A DNA stretch of 46,373 nucleotides, from contig JAIXOR010000011.1 in the NCBI GenBank assembly GCA_027486655.1, positions 1 to 46,373 on the forward strand, given 5' to 3'. The notes below the pieces were generated by a model. That model was not told where the DNA came from, did not search any database, and was given only the letters and a program-made list of their open reading frames with translations. The stretch's first letter is position 1, and each line of letters starts with the position of its first letter. Made by a program: the position numbers and the translations under genes. Shown here one piece after another: positions 17,291 to 25,063 of the stretch. The DNA comes from Verrucomicrobiaceae bacterium (lineage in GTDB: Bacteria > Verrucomicrobiota > Verrucomicrobiia > Verrucomicrobiales > Akkermansiaceae).

Positions 17291-17941
17291 ATGACCACAA
17301 ACCACCCCCCCCGCCGCGCCGGATCCTCCGTCCGCCGCTTCCTCACCACCGGACTGCTTTGTCTGTCCGCATGGTTCGCCGCCTTCGCCCTTCCGAGCTG
17401 CACCGACATGAATCCGGCCCCGCCGGTTCCTGCGGAGGCCTACACTTCCAAGCCCAGCGGAAACCTCGCTCCCGGCGACGAGATCAGCGTTTCCTTCTCG
17501 GGAGCGCCGGAGCTCAACACGAAGCAGAAGATCCAGCCCAACGGCAAGGTCAGCCTGCCCACCGTCGGAGACGTCTCCGCCGCAGGCCGCTCGATCAACA
17601 GCTTGCAGGCGTCGCTCACCTCGATGTACCAGCCCCATCTGCAGGATCCCACCGTCGTCGTTTCACTCGAATCCGCTGCCGCCGGGGTCTACGTCTCCGG
17701 TGAGGTTCTCCGCCCCGGCAAGGTGCCTCTCGACCGCCCGATGACCGCCTTGGAGGCCGTGATGGAAGCCGGTGGATTCAGCAAGTTTGCCAATCCCAAA
17801 CAGGTGATTGTCATCCGCAAGCAGAACGGCAGGCAGCAGCGCTACGTGCTCAACATGAACGACACGCTTTCCGGCATGGAAAGCAGCCCGTTCTACGTCC
17901 GGCCCTTCGATGTGATCTATGTGAAGCAAAGCGCCTGGTAA
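17291..17941 (+). CDS. Polysaccharide export lipoprotein (Wza-like, short)
   Basis: A 216-residue protein of the polysaccharide biosynthesis/export family. It has a basic N terminus and a hydrophobic signal segment ending in a probable lipobox (ALPSC, lipidated Cys37). The Poly_export domain begins LAPGDEISVSFSGAPELN (about residue 58), and an SLBB domain starts near VYVSGEVLRPGKVPLDRPM (about residue 137). It is shorter than E. coli Wza (about 380) and lacks the C-terminal membrane helix, so an outer-membrane lipoprotein of simpler build is expected. It ends the polysaccharide locus just before a strong terminator. An eight-C tract (17305-17312) lies in codons 5 to 8, where slippage would shift the frame. 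Confidence 0.92.
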   Translation: MTTNHPPRRAGSSVRRFLTTGLLCLSAWFAAFALPSCTDMNPAPPVPAEAYTSKPSGNLAPGDEISVSFSGAPELNTKQKIQPNGKVSLPTVGDVSAAGRSINSLQASLTSMYQPHLQDPTVVVSLESAAAGVYVSGEVLRPGKVPLDRPMTALEAVMEAGGFSKFANPKQVIVIRKQNGRQQRYVLNMNDTLSGMESSPFYVRPFDVIYVKQSAW

Positions 17942-17979
17942 GCGGCCAGGCTCCGTGCGCCGTCCATTTCAGGACTTCG

Positions 17980-18015
17980 AAAAGAGGTGGCTACCGCCAC
18001 CTCTTTTCCTTTTTC
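17980..18015 (+). terminator. Rho-independent terminator closing the polysaccharide locus
   Basis: A perfect 12-bp stem (AAAAGAGGTGGC, 17980-17991, pairing with 17996-18007) with the four-base loop TACC is followed by CC and a T run. Because the left arm is A-rich, it can also act on the minus strand and close the convergent gene at 18022. Confidence 0.92.
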
Positions 18016-18021
18016 CAGGGC

Positions 18022-18483
18022 TCACTTGCCGGGATTCATCTTCGACATCGCCTCCTCGAAGCGCTTGGCGGTTTCCGGATGTTGCTGGAGAATGGGAATC
18101 ACCTTCTCCATCGCCGCGCTCAAACGCGCCTGGGACGGCTTGAGCAATTCCTTCATCTTCGCATCCACATCCGGGCTCAGGTTCTTGTCCATGCCGGTGA
18201 CCGCCTTTCCGACGGCTGCAAATCGATCGGCGATCGGTGCCAGCTTGCCAACCGCCGCCTCCGCAGTGGCCGCGTCTTTCACGGACTCCATCACCTCGGC
18301 AAGTTGGTCCTGGAGATCGGCCACCTCCTGCGCCGCCGCCTCCGGGCCGGACAGCGAAGGGGCCTCCGCTTTGGATTGGGATTGGGTCACAGGCTGCTCC
18401 GTGCCGGGAGCCGTGGTTTCGGTTTCATCGCAAGCCGTCAGCAGCAACGCGAGCGGAAGAAGGAACAGGGTCGTTTTCATCAA
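18022..18483 (-). CDS. Small putative lipoprotein, unknown function
   Basis: A 153-residue protein with a short hydrophobic signal and a clear lipobox (LLTAC, Cys18). A low-complexity Ser/Thr/Gln/Pro-rich linker (about residues 20-45) follows, then an alpha-helical, probably coiled-coil domain rich in Ala, Glu and Lys (QEVADLQDQLAEVMES onward). I recognise no family. It converges on the polysaccharide export gene and shares its bidirectional terminator. It is predicted to be anchored in the outer or inner membrane. Start is either of two consecutive ATG codons (18483 or 18480). Confidence 0.8.
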   Translation of the reverse strand: MMKTTLFLLPLALLLTACDETETTAPGTEQPVTQSQSKAEAPSLSGPEAAAQEVADLQDQLAEVMESVKDAATAEAAVGKLAPIADRFAAVGKAVTGMDKNLSPDVDAKMKELLKPSQARLSAAMEKVIPILQQHPETAKRFEEAMSKMNPGK

Positions 18484-18808
18484 TCGGTTTCTTTGGGGTT
18501 GGGGGTGGTGATCAGACCGTCCCGCCGCAGTCCATCCAGCGGATCCGGTCGTCTACTCCTAAAGAAACATCCACGATCACGAGTTTCCCCAAATCGACAG
18601 GAATGCCCGGATATCGGCATGACAACATGGAGACTTCGACATGGGGACAGACAACCTGTAGACATGCCGCTTGCCTCAGGGGGTGGGGCATGCCCATGCG
18701 CGGTTCACCGACGGCGCGAGATGGATGAAGGGGGCCGGCCGAGAGGCGGCGGGGGTTTTGCGGAGCGCGAGGGACTTCCGGGTCCGGGTGTGAAGAGAGA
18801 GAGGTTGT
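18484..18808. other. Non-coding stretch between two minus-strand genes
   Basis: Lies between the end of the ankyrin/L,D-transpeptidase gene and the start of the small lipoprotein gene, so it should hold the promoter of the latter on the minus strand; I find no convincing -35/-10 pair. It contains the 85-bp dispersed repeat (18710-18794), a GGGCATGCCC palindrome near 18687, and no credible coding frame. Confidence 0.7.
18710..18794 (-). repeat. 85-bp intergenic repeat, copy A
   Basis: The reverse complement of this segment matches 46254-46338 over the full 85 bases with eight mismatches and no gap. Similarity stops abruptly at both ends. It begins 14 bases past the stop codon of the minus-strand ankyrin/L,D-transpeptidase gene and reads in the same direction as that gene. 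An internal GCCG/CGGC hairpin and the block AAAACCCCCGCCGC are shared by both copies. Confidence 0.9.
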
Positions 18809-20806
18809 TCAAGGAAGAATCCGCACCCGGTCACCCGTTTTGGTCATCGAAAAGAGCTTTGCCGCGATGCCTGCCGGGACTCGGATGCAGCCGTGCGATG
18901 CGGGATAGCCGGGAACGACTCCCTGATGCAGGCCGAAGTCACCGCAGCTCAAGCGTTGGAAGTAGGGCATGCTCGCGTGATAGAGTGTGGAGGTCCAATC
19001 CCGGTGTTTGTTGGTGATGACGTATTCGCCGGTTGGAGTCGTGAAGCCGCGTCTGCCGGTGGAGACCTTGGTGTTGAAGATTTCCCGTCCCTCCGCATCG
19101 AACATGCGGGCGCGCTGTTCCGAGAGGCTCACTTCGATCCTCCGTTCCTCGCGATGGGGATCCTGACCGAGGAAAAGCCGCATCATCGGGACATCGCTTC
19201 GTCTGGACGCGAAGTTGATGGGCCAGAGCGACGAGATCCGGGTGCGGACACCGGTTCTTGCTCCCGCCCTGATCAGGGAACGTGCGGTAGCGACGTTTCC
19301 GGTATCGGCTGCGAGCATCAGCGGGGTGGCCCCGCGGTCCATCTTGAGCACCCAGCGCATCGCACCGGGGCGGACGAGCTTCAGGAAGTCCGGCGAGACC
19401 GGAGTGATGAAGGGCTCATCCGGGCTGCTTCCCTTGGCCAGGATGGCTTCAACGGCGAGCGGGCAGGATTTGGCAATCGCGAGATGCAGCGCGCGTTGGC
19501 CATCGGGCAGGATCGATTGCGGATCCGCCCCATGTTCGATGAGCGTGACCGCAAGTTGGTCCGAGCCGTTTCTCAATGCGAGGCCCAGAGGAGTTTGGCG
19601 CGTTGGGAACCATGTGAAATCGGGTGAGACCCCGTAGGCAAGAAGCAGGCCGGCCATGCGGTGGTCGTCACGAACGCAGCAAAGCGTGAGCGCGTTTCCG
19701 GTCGGGAACCCATAATCGAGGAAGAGCTTGAGGAAACCGGCATGTCCGGCCTCAACCGCCCGCTCCACCCACTGGGGGCCGGGTTTCAGCGTGCCGGAGG
19801 CCAGCATGCGTGGCATCAAGCGCCGGGCCATTTCCAAGTCCCGCTTTTCGAAGGACCGCCAAAGCCAGGATTCCCAACCTCCCGCAGGCGATCCCGGGTG
19901 GGCGTGGAGCATCAGGTCGAGCCAATCCCCGCGCCCGGCTTCGAAGGCGGCTTGAAAGGGCGACCTGTTCCCGCTTTCCGACAGGCAGAGGAAGGGGTCT
20001 GCGCCGATTTTCAAAAAAAGAACCATCCGATCGGTATCTTTTTCCCGAACTGCGTTTTGGAGCGGTGTGAAGCCATTTTGATCCGGCGCATTGGGGTCGG
20101 CACCGGCGGCGGCGAGCTTGGGCAGCATATCGGCCCAGCCCTGGCGGAGGGCGAGCACGAGGGTGGTTTCTCCGGAGGCATTGACGGCGGCGGGGTCCGC
20201 GCCGAGATCGACGAGGGATTCGACCAAGTCGCGCCGCCCGGCATCCATGGCGACGTGGAGGAGGGGATTTCCGCGGGAATCCCGAAGGTGGGGATCGGAT
20301 CCGGATTTCATCATGGTCCGGACGAGGCGGAGATGGCCGTTGCGGATGGCCCAGGGGAGGATTTTTTCGCCATCGGGCATCAGGCCATCGATGCGGGCGC
20401 CTGAGGAGATGAGGGTTCCGATGATGAGCGGGTCGCCTTGGGCGATGGCGGTTCCGAGGATGCTGGTTTGGCGTGGGAGGGTGGCGTTGACGTTGGCTCC
20501 GGCGTTGAGGAGCATGACGATGGCTTCGAAATCGCCGTGAAGCGCGGCGATGGCGAGAGGGGTAAGGCCGAGCGGATCGCGTTGTTCGGTGTAGACTCCG
20601 CTTTCGAGCAGGAGGGCGGTGGTCTTGAAGTCGCGTTCCTTGACGGCACGGACGAGTCTTTGGCCGGAGGGTTCGATGCTGTTGTTGGACAGCTCCCGCA
20701 GGGCCTGGCCGCGCGGTGAATCGCAGGAGCAGAGGCCGCCGGAGACGATCACCGCGAGCACTGGCCCGATGGCATGGCAAATCCTTCGCACAATGGCGGC
20801 CACCAT
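18809..20806 (-). CDS. Ankyrin-repeat lipoprotein with C-terminal L,D-transpeptidase domain
   Basis: A 665-residue protein in three parts. Residues 1-28 form a signal with a possible lipobox (LCSC). Residues about 45-540 hold roughly ten ankyrin repeats (for example PLAIAALHGDFEAIVMLL and LLHVAMDAGRRDLVESL). The last about 110 residues are a YkuD-type L,D-transpeptidase with ISLSEQR-like strands, PTGEYVITN, the histidine in GLHQG and the catalytic SHGCIR (Cys about 640). Such domains form 3-3 crosslinks or attach proteins to peptidoglycan in the periplasm. Ankyrin repeats presumably bind a partner. I chose the ATG at 20806 because it opens the signal sequence; an in-frame start at 20914 would run into the divergent gene at 20886. 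Confidence 0.85.
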   Translation of the reverse strand: MVAAIVRRICHAIGPVLAVIVSGGLCSCDSPRGQALRELSNNSIEPSGQRLVRAVKERDFKTTALLLESGVYTEQRDPLGLTPLAIAALHGDFEAIVMLLNAGANVNATLPRQTSILGTAIAQGDPLIIGTLISSGARIDGLMPDGEKILPWAIRNGHLRLVRTMMKSGSDPHLRDSRGNPLLHVAMDAGRRDLVESLVDLGADPAAVNASGETTLVLALRQGWADMLPKLAAAGADPNAPDQNGFTPLQNAVREKDTDRMVLFLKIGADPFLCLSESGNRSPFQAAFEAGRGDWLDLMLHAHPGSPAGGWESWLWRSFEKRDLEMARRLMPRMLASGTLKPGPQWVERAVEAGHAGFLKLFLDYGFPTGNALTLCCVRDDHRMAGLLLAYGVSPDFTWFPTRQTPLGLALRNGSDQLAVTLIEHGADPQSILPDGQRALHLAIAKSCPLAVEAILAKGSSPDEPFITPVSPDFLKLVRPGAMRWVLKMDRGATPLMLAADTGNVATARSLIRAGARTGVRTRISSLWPINFASRRSDVPMMRLFLGQDPHREERRIEVSLSEQRARMFDAEGREIFNTKVSTGRRGFTTPTGEYVITNKHRDWTSTLYHASMPYFQRLSCGDFGLHQGVVPGYPASHGCIRVPAGIAAKLFSMTKTGDRVRILP

Positions 20807-20885
20807 ATACAGGGAGGGCGTGCTGACAAGATCGCAGGTCGGATTCGCCGCTTGTGTGATGCGGGTGTGGCCGTCACGATGCGGC

Positions 20886-21146
20886 ATGGAAAGCCACGAG
20901 TGGTTTGAAAACACGGACGAGGGGAAGGTCTATTATCGCGCGAATTATCTGGGGAACCGGTGGACGATCATGACCACGAGGCAGAAGCGGGATCCGGAGT
21001 GGACGGACTTGAAACCGGTGCCCACGGAGGTCTGGCGCGAGCTCCGTGATATCGTTTGGAAGAAGTATCAGCGGAAGCGCTGCCCGTGGGAGCGAGTGGC
21101 CGATCTCGACAAGATCCTCGGGGACGAGCCGCCGCCGAGGCACTGA
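20886..21146 (+). CDS. Small conserved protein, unknown function
   Basis: An 86-residue, charged, probably cytoplasmic protein rich in aromatic residues (SHEWFENTDEGKVYYRANY, EWTDLKPVPTEVW, VWKKYQRKRCPWERVADLDK). I cannot assign a family. Start is the ATG at 20886; it is divergent from the ankyrin/L,D-transpeptidase gene (79 bases between starts) and converges on the DUF4230 gene with six bases between stops. Its compact arrangement between two genes and codon use like its neighbours support it as real. Confidence 0.7.
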   Translation: MESHEWFENTDEGKVYYRANYLGNRWTIMTTRQKRDPEWTDLKPVPTEVWRELRDIVWKKYQRKRCPWERVADLDKILGDEPPPRH

Positions 21147-21152
21147 GCGGCT

Positions 21153-21806
21153 TTACGGGAGGGTTTCCTCGATGACGACCGAATCGCTTCCAAGCAGGTC
21201 GCGCAGGCGGGTGCGGACGGTGGAGCTGACGGTATCCAGCATGCCGGACCGTTCCGCCTCCTGGCGCATCTGTTCGCGGAGTTCCCGGAGAATCTGGGCA
21301 CGATCGGCGGGTTGCACCTTGTTGAGCCAACCGCTGTCCTCGCTGAGGACGTCGAAGTCCACCAGTTCGACGGAAAGGATCTCGGGTTTCGGGAAGCGGG
21401 CGATCGGATTGCCGTTTTGCATGCGCAGCGAGACTCCCTGCTTGAGGCGGTATCCGCCCTTCACCTGGTAGTGTCCGCGCACGATGAGGCGTTTGGTCCC
21501 CAGCGGGATCAGGCCGGAGAACTCCTCGGACTTCTCGATGGTGCGGGTGGCGCTCATCCGCATCTCGAGCAGGGAAAGCTCGGAAATCTCGGTGGTTTCG
21601 ACGATTTCGGCGCGGCCTTCGACGATGCGGGTGTCGGTTTGGGTGATTGCGCCGAGCACTTTTTCCAAGCCTCGTTCCACGTCGGCACGGGTTCGGGAGA
21701 GAGCGCGCTCGATCGGTGAGACGACGAGAAACCAAAGCCCGACGATCACTGCGGCCGCGGTGACCAGACGCCGGAGGGTTCGCCACATTTCGGCACGGTG
21801 CTCCAT
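21153..21806 (-). CDS. DUF4230 membrane-anchored protein
   Basis: A 217-residue protein with an N-terminal transmembrane segment (about residues 10-30, TAAAVIVGLWFLVVSPIE) and a periplasmic DUF4230 domain. Family features are ISELSLLEMRMSATRTIEKSEEF, a HYQVKGGYRLKQGVS strand, IARFPKPEILSVELVDFDVL, and the C-terminal helix with AERSGMLDTVSSTVRTRLRDLLG. The function of DUF4230 is unknown. I chose the ATG at 21806 over the in-frame start at 21911 because the extra 35 residues look non-coding and would precede the membrane anchor. Confidence 0.85.
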   Translation of the reverse strand: MEHRAEMWRTLRRLVTAAAVIVGLWFLVVSPIERALSRTRADVERGLEKVLGAITQTDTRIVEGRAEIVETTEISELSLLEMRMSATRTIEKSEEFSGLIPLGTKRLIVRGHYQVKGGYRLKQGVSLRMQNGNPIARFPKPEILSVELVDFDVLSEDSGWLNKVQPADRAQILRELREQMRQEAERSGMLDTVSSTVRTRLRDLLGSDSVVIEETLP

Positions 21807-21981
21807 GAGGGGGAGCTTGGCGCAGAGGCTTCCGGACGTCGATCCCGGATGTTTCTGAGGGAAAAAACGACACTTGATAAACCGAATTCCCGGTCCAGAC
21901 ATTTGAATCATTGCGCTGTGGATTTTTCCTTACCCGGGAAGATCCCGAGAAACCCCATTTCCCGCCAACTCCATCAAACCC

Positions 21982-24144
21982 ATGAAACTTGAATCGATCC
22001 ACCATCGTCTGGGAGGTCATCTAGCCACCTTGTGTCTGGCCTCATCCGCCACCCTGCTTCACGCCGTCGACGTCAACGGGATTTGGGAAGCCACCGACGG
22101 CTACACCGAACTCGCCGTCCAGGCCACCACCTCGAACTGGGGCGGGGGAAACGCGCTGGCCAATCTGCACGCCACCCAGGACGGATCCCGCTTGGCGGTG
22201 TTTCTGGGCGGTCGCTCCAACGGCAACGGAATCATCCTTTTCATCGACTCCAAAAGCGGTGGAGCGAGCACCATCGCCTCCAATCAAATCACATCGGGTG
22301 GCGAAGAATACACCATCAACAATCTCGGCCCGGCCGGATCGGATGCGGGGATGACTTTTGAAAACGGATTCACTCCCGACTATGCGGTCCGGATTTACGG
22401 AGACGGCAACAACGCCTACGTCAACCGCTACGACCTGCAGGCCGGCACCCGCGCCTACGTCGGCCAGTCGGTGGCCAATGCGCTTCCTCCCAGTGGCTTC
22501 GTGAGCGAGATCCGGACCTCCTGGCAGGATGCCGTGGCTCCCTTCGCCTCGGTGATCAACGGGGTTGAGATGAAGCTCAGCCTGGCCGGGCTGGGCGTTC
22601 CGACGGGAAATGGCCAGCCGATCAAAATGATGGCTGTTCTGGTCAATGGCGGCTCGGATTACGGCTCCAATCAGGTTCTTGGATCGAGAACTTCCTCGAC
22701 CGCCGACATCGCGGGCGCGATCAACAACATCAACTTCGAGACCGAGGCCGGGGTGCAGACGCTCAGCCTGACTGTGGACAACCTCGACACCGATGGGGAC
22801 GGCGACCCGGATTTGACCGATCCGGATGATGACAACGACGGTCTCAACGATGTGGTGGAGACCGACACGGGGATTTACAACTCGCCGACGGATACCGGAA
22901 CGGATCCGCTCATTGAGGACAGCGACGGCGATTCCTATATGGACGGCGATGAAGTCAACGCGACGCTCGGATACATCTCCAACCCGAACAAGGCGAACTA
23001 CACCACCATGGCCGTGCCGGGAGGTTTCACGACTCCGGCCTGGGTCTCCGACGGATCCGCTGGCAACAGCATGACCCAGGTGGGCACCTCGCTCACCACC
23101 CAGTATCAATGGACGCTGGACTATCGCTTCCAAACGCTCGGCTCGTTCGAATACAAGTTCACCGCGGATCCCGGTTATGCTCACGCGTGGCCGGCCGGCT
23201 TCGGCAACTACAGCTCGACGGTCTTCGCCACGGGCTTCCACACCTTCACCTTTGATCACAGCACGGTCACGCGCTCCTTCGTCCGCAAGACCTTTGCGAA
23301 CTCCGCCGCGTTTCTCAGCGCTTACGGAGTGGTCGCCGGAGGCGATGACGACGGCGATACCATCAACAACGAGAACGAGTTCGCCGGCAATACGGACCCG
23401 ACCAATGCCGATACCGATGGCGACGGTGCAAGCGACGCCGTGGATGCAAGCCCGCTGCTTGCCACGCGGAATGTGGTGTTCACCGTCAACATGAGCGTGC
23501 AGGAGGCCCTCGGAAACTTCAACCCGGCGAGCGGCGGTGTGGTGGTGAAGTTCTTCACCGGGCTTGTCGGCGGGCTCCCGGACCTGACGCTTACCGAAGT
23601 GGGCGACACCGGCATCTACACCGGAACCCTCAGCAACCTTGCCGGAGCCTTGAATGCCAATTCGGGCGCTTACAAATTCTTCAACACCACCGCGGGCGCG
23701 CCCAACAGCGGGTATGAGGAAGGAGCCGACCGCAGTTTCGATCTCGGAGCGGCCAATGTGACCCAGACGCTGCCCACGGTGTTCTTCAGCAACAACTCGA
23801 CCCTGCCCGGAGGCTTCAACTCCTGGTCGGCCGCGAATGCCGGGGGCCAGACCGCCGATCAGGACTTCGATGGCGACGGCGTGGACAACGGTGTCGAATA
23901 CTTCATGGGCCAAACCGGTTCTTCCTTCACCGCCAATCCTCAACCTGGTGCCGGCCGTGTGGTGACCTGGCCGCGTGATCCCGCTGCGACCGGGGTGAGC
24001 TTCAGGATCCTGAGTTCCAACGATCTCTCGACCTGGACCGACGTGACCGGTGCTGCGGATACGAGCGATCCGAACTCGGTGAAATACACCATCCCGGCCA
24101 GCGCGGTGCCGATCTTCGTGAGGCTCGCGGTTTCCAATCCCTGA
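21982..24144 (+). CDS. Large secreted protein with calcium-binding (TSP3-like) repeats
   Basis: A 720-residue protein with a signal peptide (cleavage near LLHA, residue 28). Residues 30-255 form a beta-rich N-terminal domain. DTDGDGDPDLTDPDDDNDG (about 272-290) and DSDGDSYMDGDE are thrombospondin-3-like calcium loops. Next comes a segment reminiscent of SusE/X25-type starch-binding modules (WTLDYRFQTLGSFEYKFTAD), a second calcium loop (ADTDGDGASDAVDASP), another beta module starting VVFTVNMSVQEALGNFNP, and a C-terminal module with DQDFDGDGVDNGVEYFMG ending F-V-R-L-A-V. The C terminus resembles that of the gene at 1-1551. It is probably an extracellular, possibly glycan-binding protein; no catalytic motif is visible. 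It is followed by a good terminator. Confidence 0.88.
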   Translation: MKLESIHHRLGGHLATLCLASSATLLHAVDVNGIWEATDGYTELAVQATTSNWGGGNALANLHATQDGSRLAVFLGGRSNGNGIILFIDSKSGGASTIASNQITSGGEEYTINNLGPAGSDAGMTFENGFTPDYAVRIYGDGNNAYVNRYDLQAGTRAYVGQSVANALPPSGFVSEIRTSWQDAVAPFASVINGVEMKLSLAGLGVPTGNGQPIKMMAVLVNGGSDYGSNQVLGSRTSSTADIAGAINNINFETEAGVQTLSLTVDNLDTDGDGDPDLTDPDDDNDGLNDVVETDTGIYNSPTDTGTDPLIEDSDGDSYMDGDEVNATLGYISNPNKANYTTMAVPGGFTTPAWVSDGSAGNSMTQVGTSLTTQYQWTLDYRFQTLGSFEYKFTADPGYAHAWPAGFGNYSSTVFATGFHTFTFDHSTVTRSFVRKTFANSAAFLSAYGVVAGGDDDGDTINNENEFAGNTDPTNADTDGDGASDAVDASPLLATRNVVFTVNMSVQEALGNFNPASGGVVVKFFTGLVGGLPDLTLTEVGDTGIYTGTLSNLAGALNANSGAYKFFNTTAGAPNSGYEEGADRSFDLGAANVTQTLPTVFFSNNSTLPGGFNSWSAANAGGQTADQDFDGDGVDNGVEYFMGQTGSSFTANPQPGAGRVVTWPRDPAATGVSFRILSSNDLSTWTDVTGAADTSDPNSVKYTIPASAVPIFVRLAVSNP

Positions 24145-24175
24145 GGAGGTTTCCGAATCCTTAGCCCGAAACCCC

Positions 24176-24214
24176 GGAGCGGTGGCCACTGGATGGTCAC
24201 CGCTCCATTGTTTT
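24176..24214 (+). terminator. Rho-independent terminator after the secreted repeat protein
   Basis: A nine-bp stem (GGAGCGGTG, 24176-24184, with CACCGCTCC, 24198-24206) is followed by ATTGTTTT. It argues that the next gene (24280) has its own promoter. Confidence 0.85.
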
Positions 24215-24279
24215 CACCGCACTTCCTCACAGAATCAAGAGTGACAGAGCCTCAAAGGCTCGAACATATTCCCGCCACA

Positions 24280-24921
24280 ATGACTCAAATCTTGGATTTG
24301 GTTTCTGTTACCGCGTTGATTTCTTTAGCTCTATCATCTTCCTGTCGCAGGGAAGATGGATCGAAATCAGCTCATTCTTCGGTATCGGATTCCTCATCTG
24401 CGGTTCATTCAGGCTCTCGCAATGTGGAGGGAATTGAAAATCAAAAAGGTAGCGGAAGTGCGAATATCAGGTTGGAAAAAAATGTTGTAGAAGCGGCGAT
24501 AGCCGAAGCCGGCGATTTGCGAAAAAAGAGTGAAGCATTTAGGATTAAACTGTTTTCCGTTCCGCTATCTCCGTCTGCGGACAAAGACCGCAGCGAGGCA
24601 TGGAAAAGGCTGGAAATTCCCGACAGCGACTTACGCTGGAAGCCGGACCAGTTTTTATTCGCCGAAGAACTCCTAAAGCGATATGAAAGCGGCACTCAAA
24701 TCGAGAAGTTGGTTTTTTGGCAACTCGTGTGTTCTAGAAGGTTTTCTTACCGTTCTGGTGGGATTGAAAGAAATCTAGGGGATCAGCGTCCAAGCCTGCT
24801 AAATGAGCAATTGGACCGTATTTTGTACTCTGCGTTGGGTGTGAATCCAACCGATCTTCCTCAAGATCAAGCATTCGCAGATGGCCTTCGAATCATTGAT
24901 CAGGCGGCGGCCAAGAAGTGA
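24280..24921 (+). CDS. Putative lipoprotein, AT-richer orphan gene
   Basis: A 213-residue protein of unknown function. Starting at the ATG at 24280, the first 22 residues are hydrophobic and end LSSSC, which looks like a lipobox (Cys22), although the N terminus lacks the usual positive charges. A Ser-rich stretch (about 25-50) is followed by helical, charged sequence (VVEAAIAEAGDLRKKSEAF, WKPDQFLFAEELLKRYESG, LNEQLDRILYSALGV). Base composition and codon use are markedly more AT-rich than in all neighbours (AGA, TTA, AAA and ATT codons frequent), which suggests a different origin. An upstream in-frame start at 24193 would begin inside the terminator of the previous gene and is rejected. Confidence 0.65.
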   Translation: MTQILDLVSVTALISLALSSSCRREDGSKSAHSSVSDSSSAVHSGSRNVEGIENQKGSGSANIRLEKNVVEAAIAEAGDLRKKSEAFRIKLFSVPLSPSADKDRSEAWKRLEIPDSDLRWKPDQFLFAEELLKRYESGTQIEKLVFWQLVCSRRFSYRSGGIERNLGDQRPSLLNEQLDRILYSALGVNPTDLPQDQAFADGLRIIDQAAAKK

Positions 24922-25063
24922 CTTTCAAAGACTAAAATGGTAAGAGACTTGGGGTCTTATGCTCGTTGCTTTGGTTCGGAGCTTTTTCGCTCAGCTGATT
25001 TGGCTAAACTTTGATGACAAGATGCAGTCAGCGAGGTTTTGTGTGTCTTTGGTTTTGACGTTT

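Noticed and set aside
1573..17941. Mobile-element origin of the polysaccharide locus
   Set aside because: No transposase, integrase, inverted terminal repeat or tRNA edge is visible, and codon use is like that of the neighbours.
22042..24189. 715-codon minus-strand open frame opposite the secreted repeat protein
   Set aside because: No signal, domain or start context; the plus-strand protein has a signal peptide, calcium loops and a terminator.
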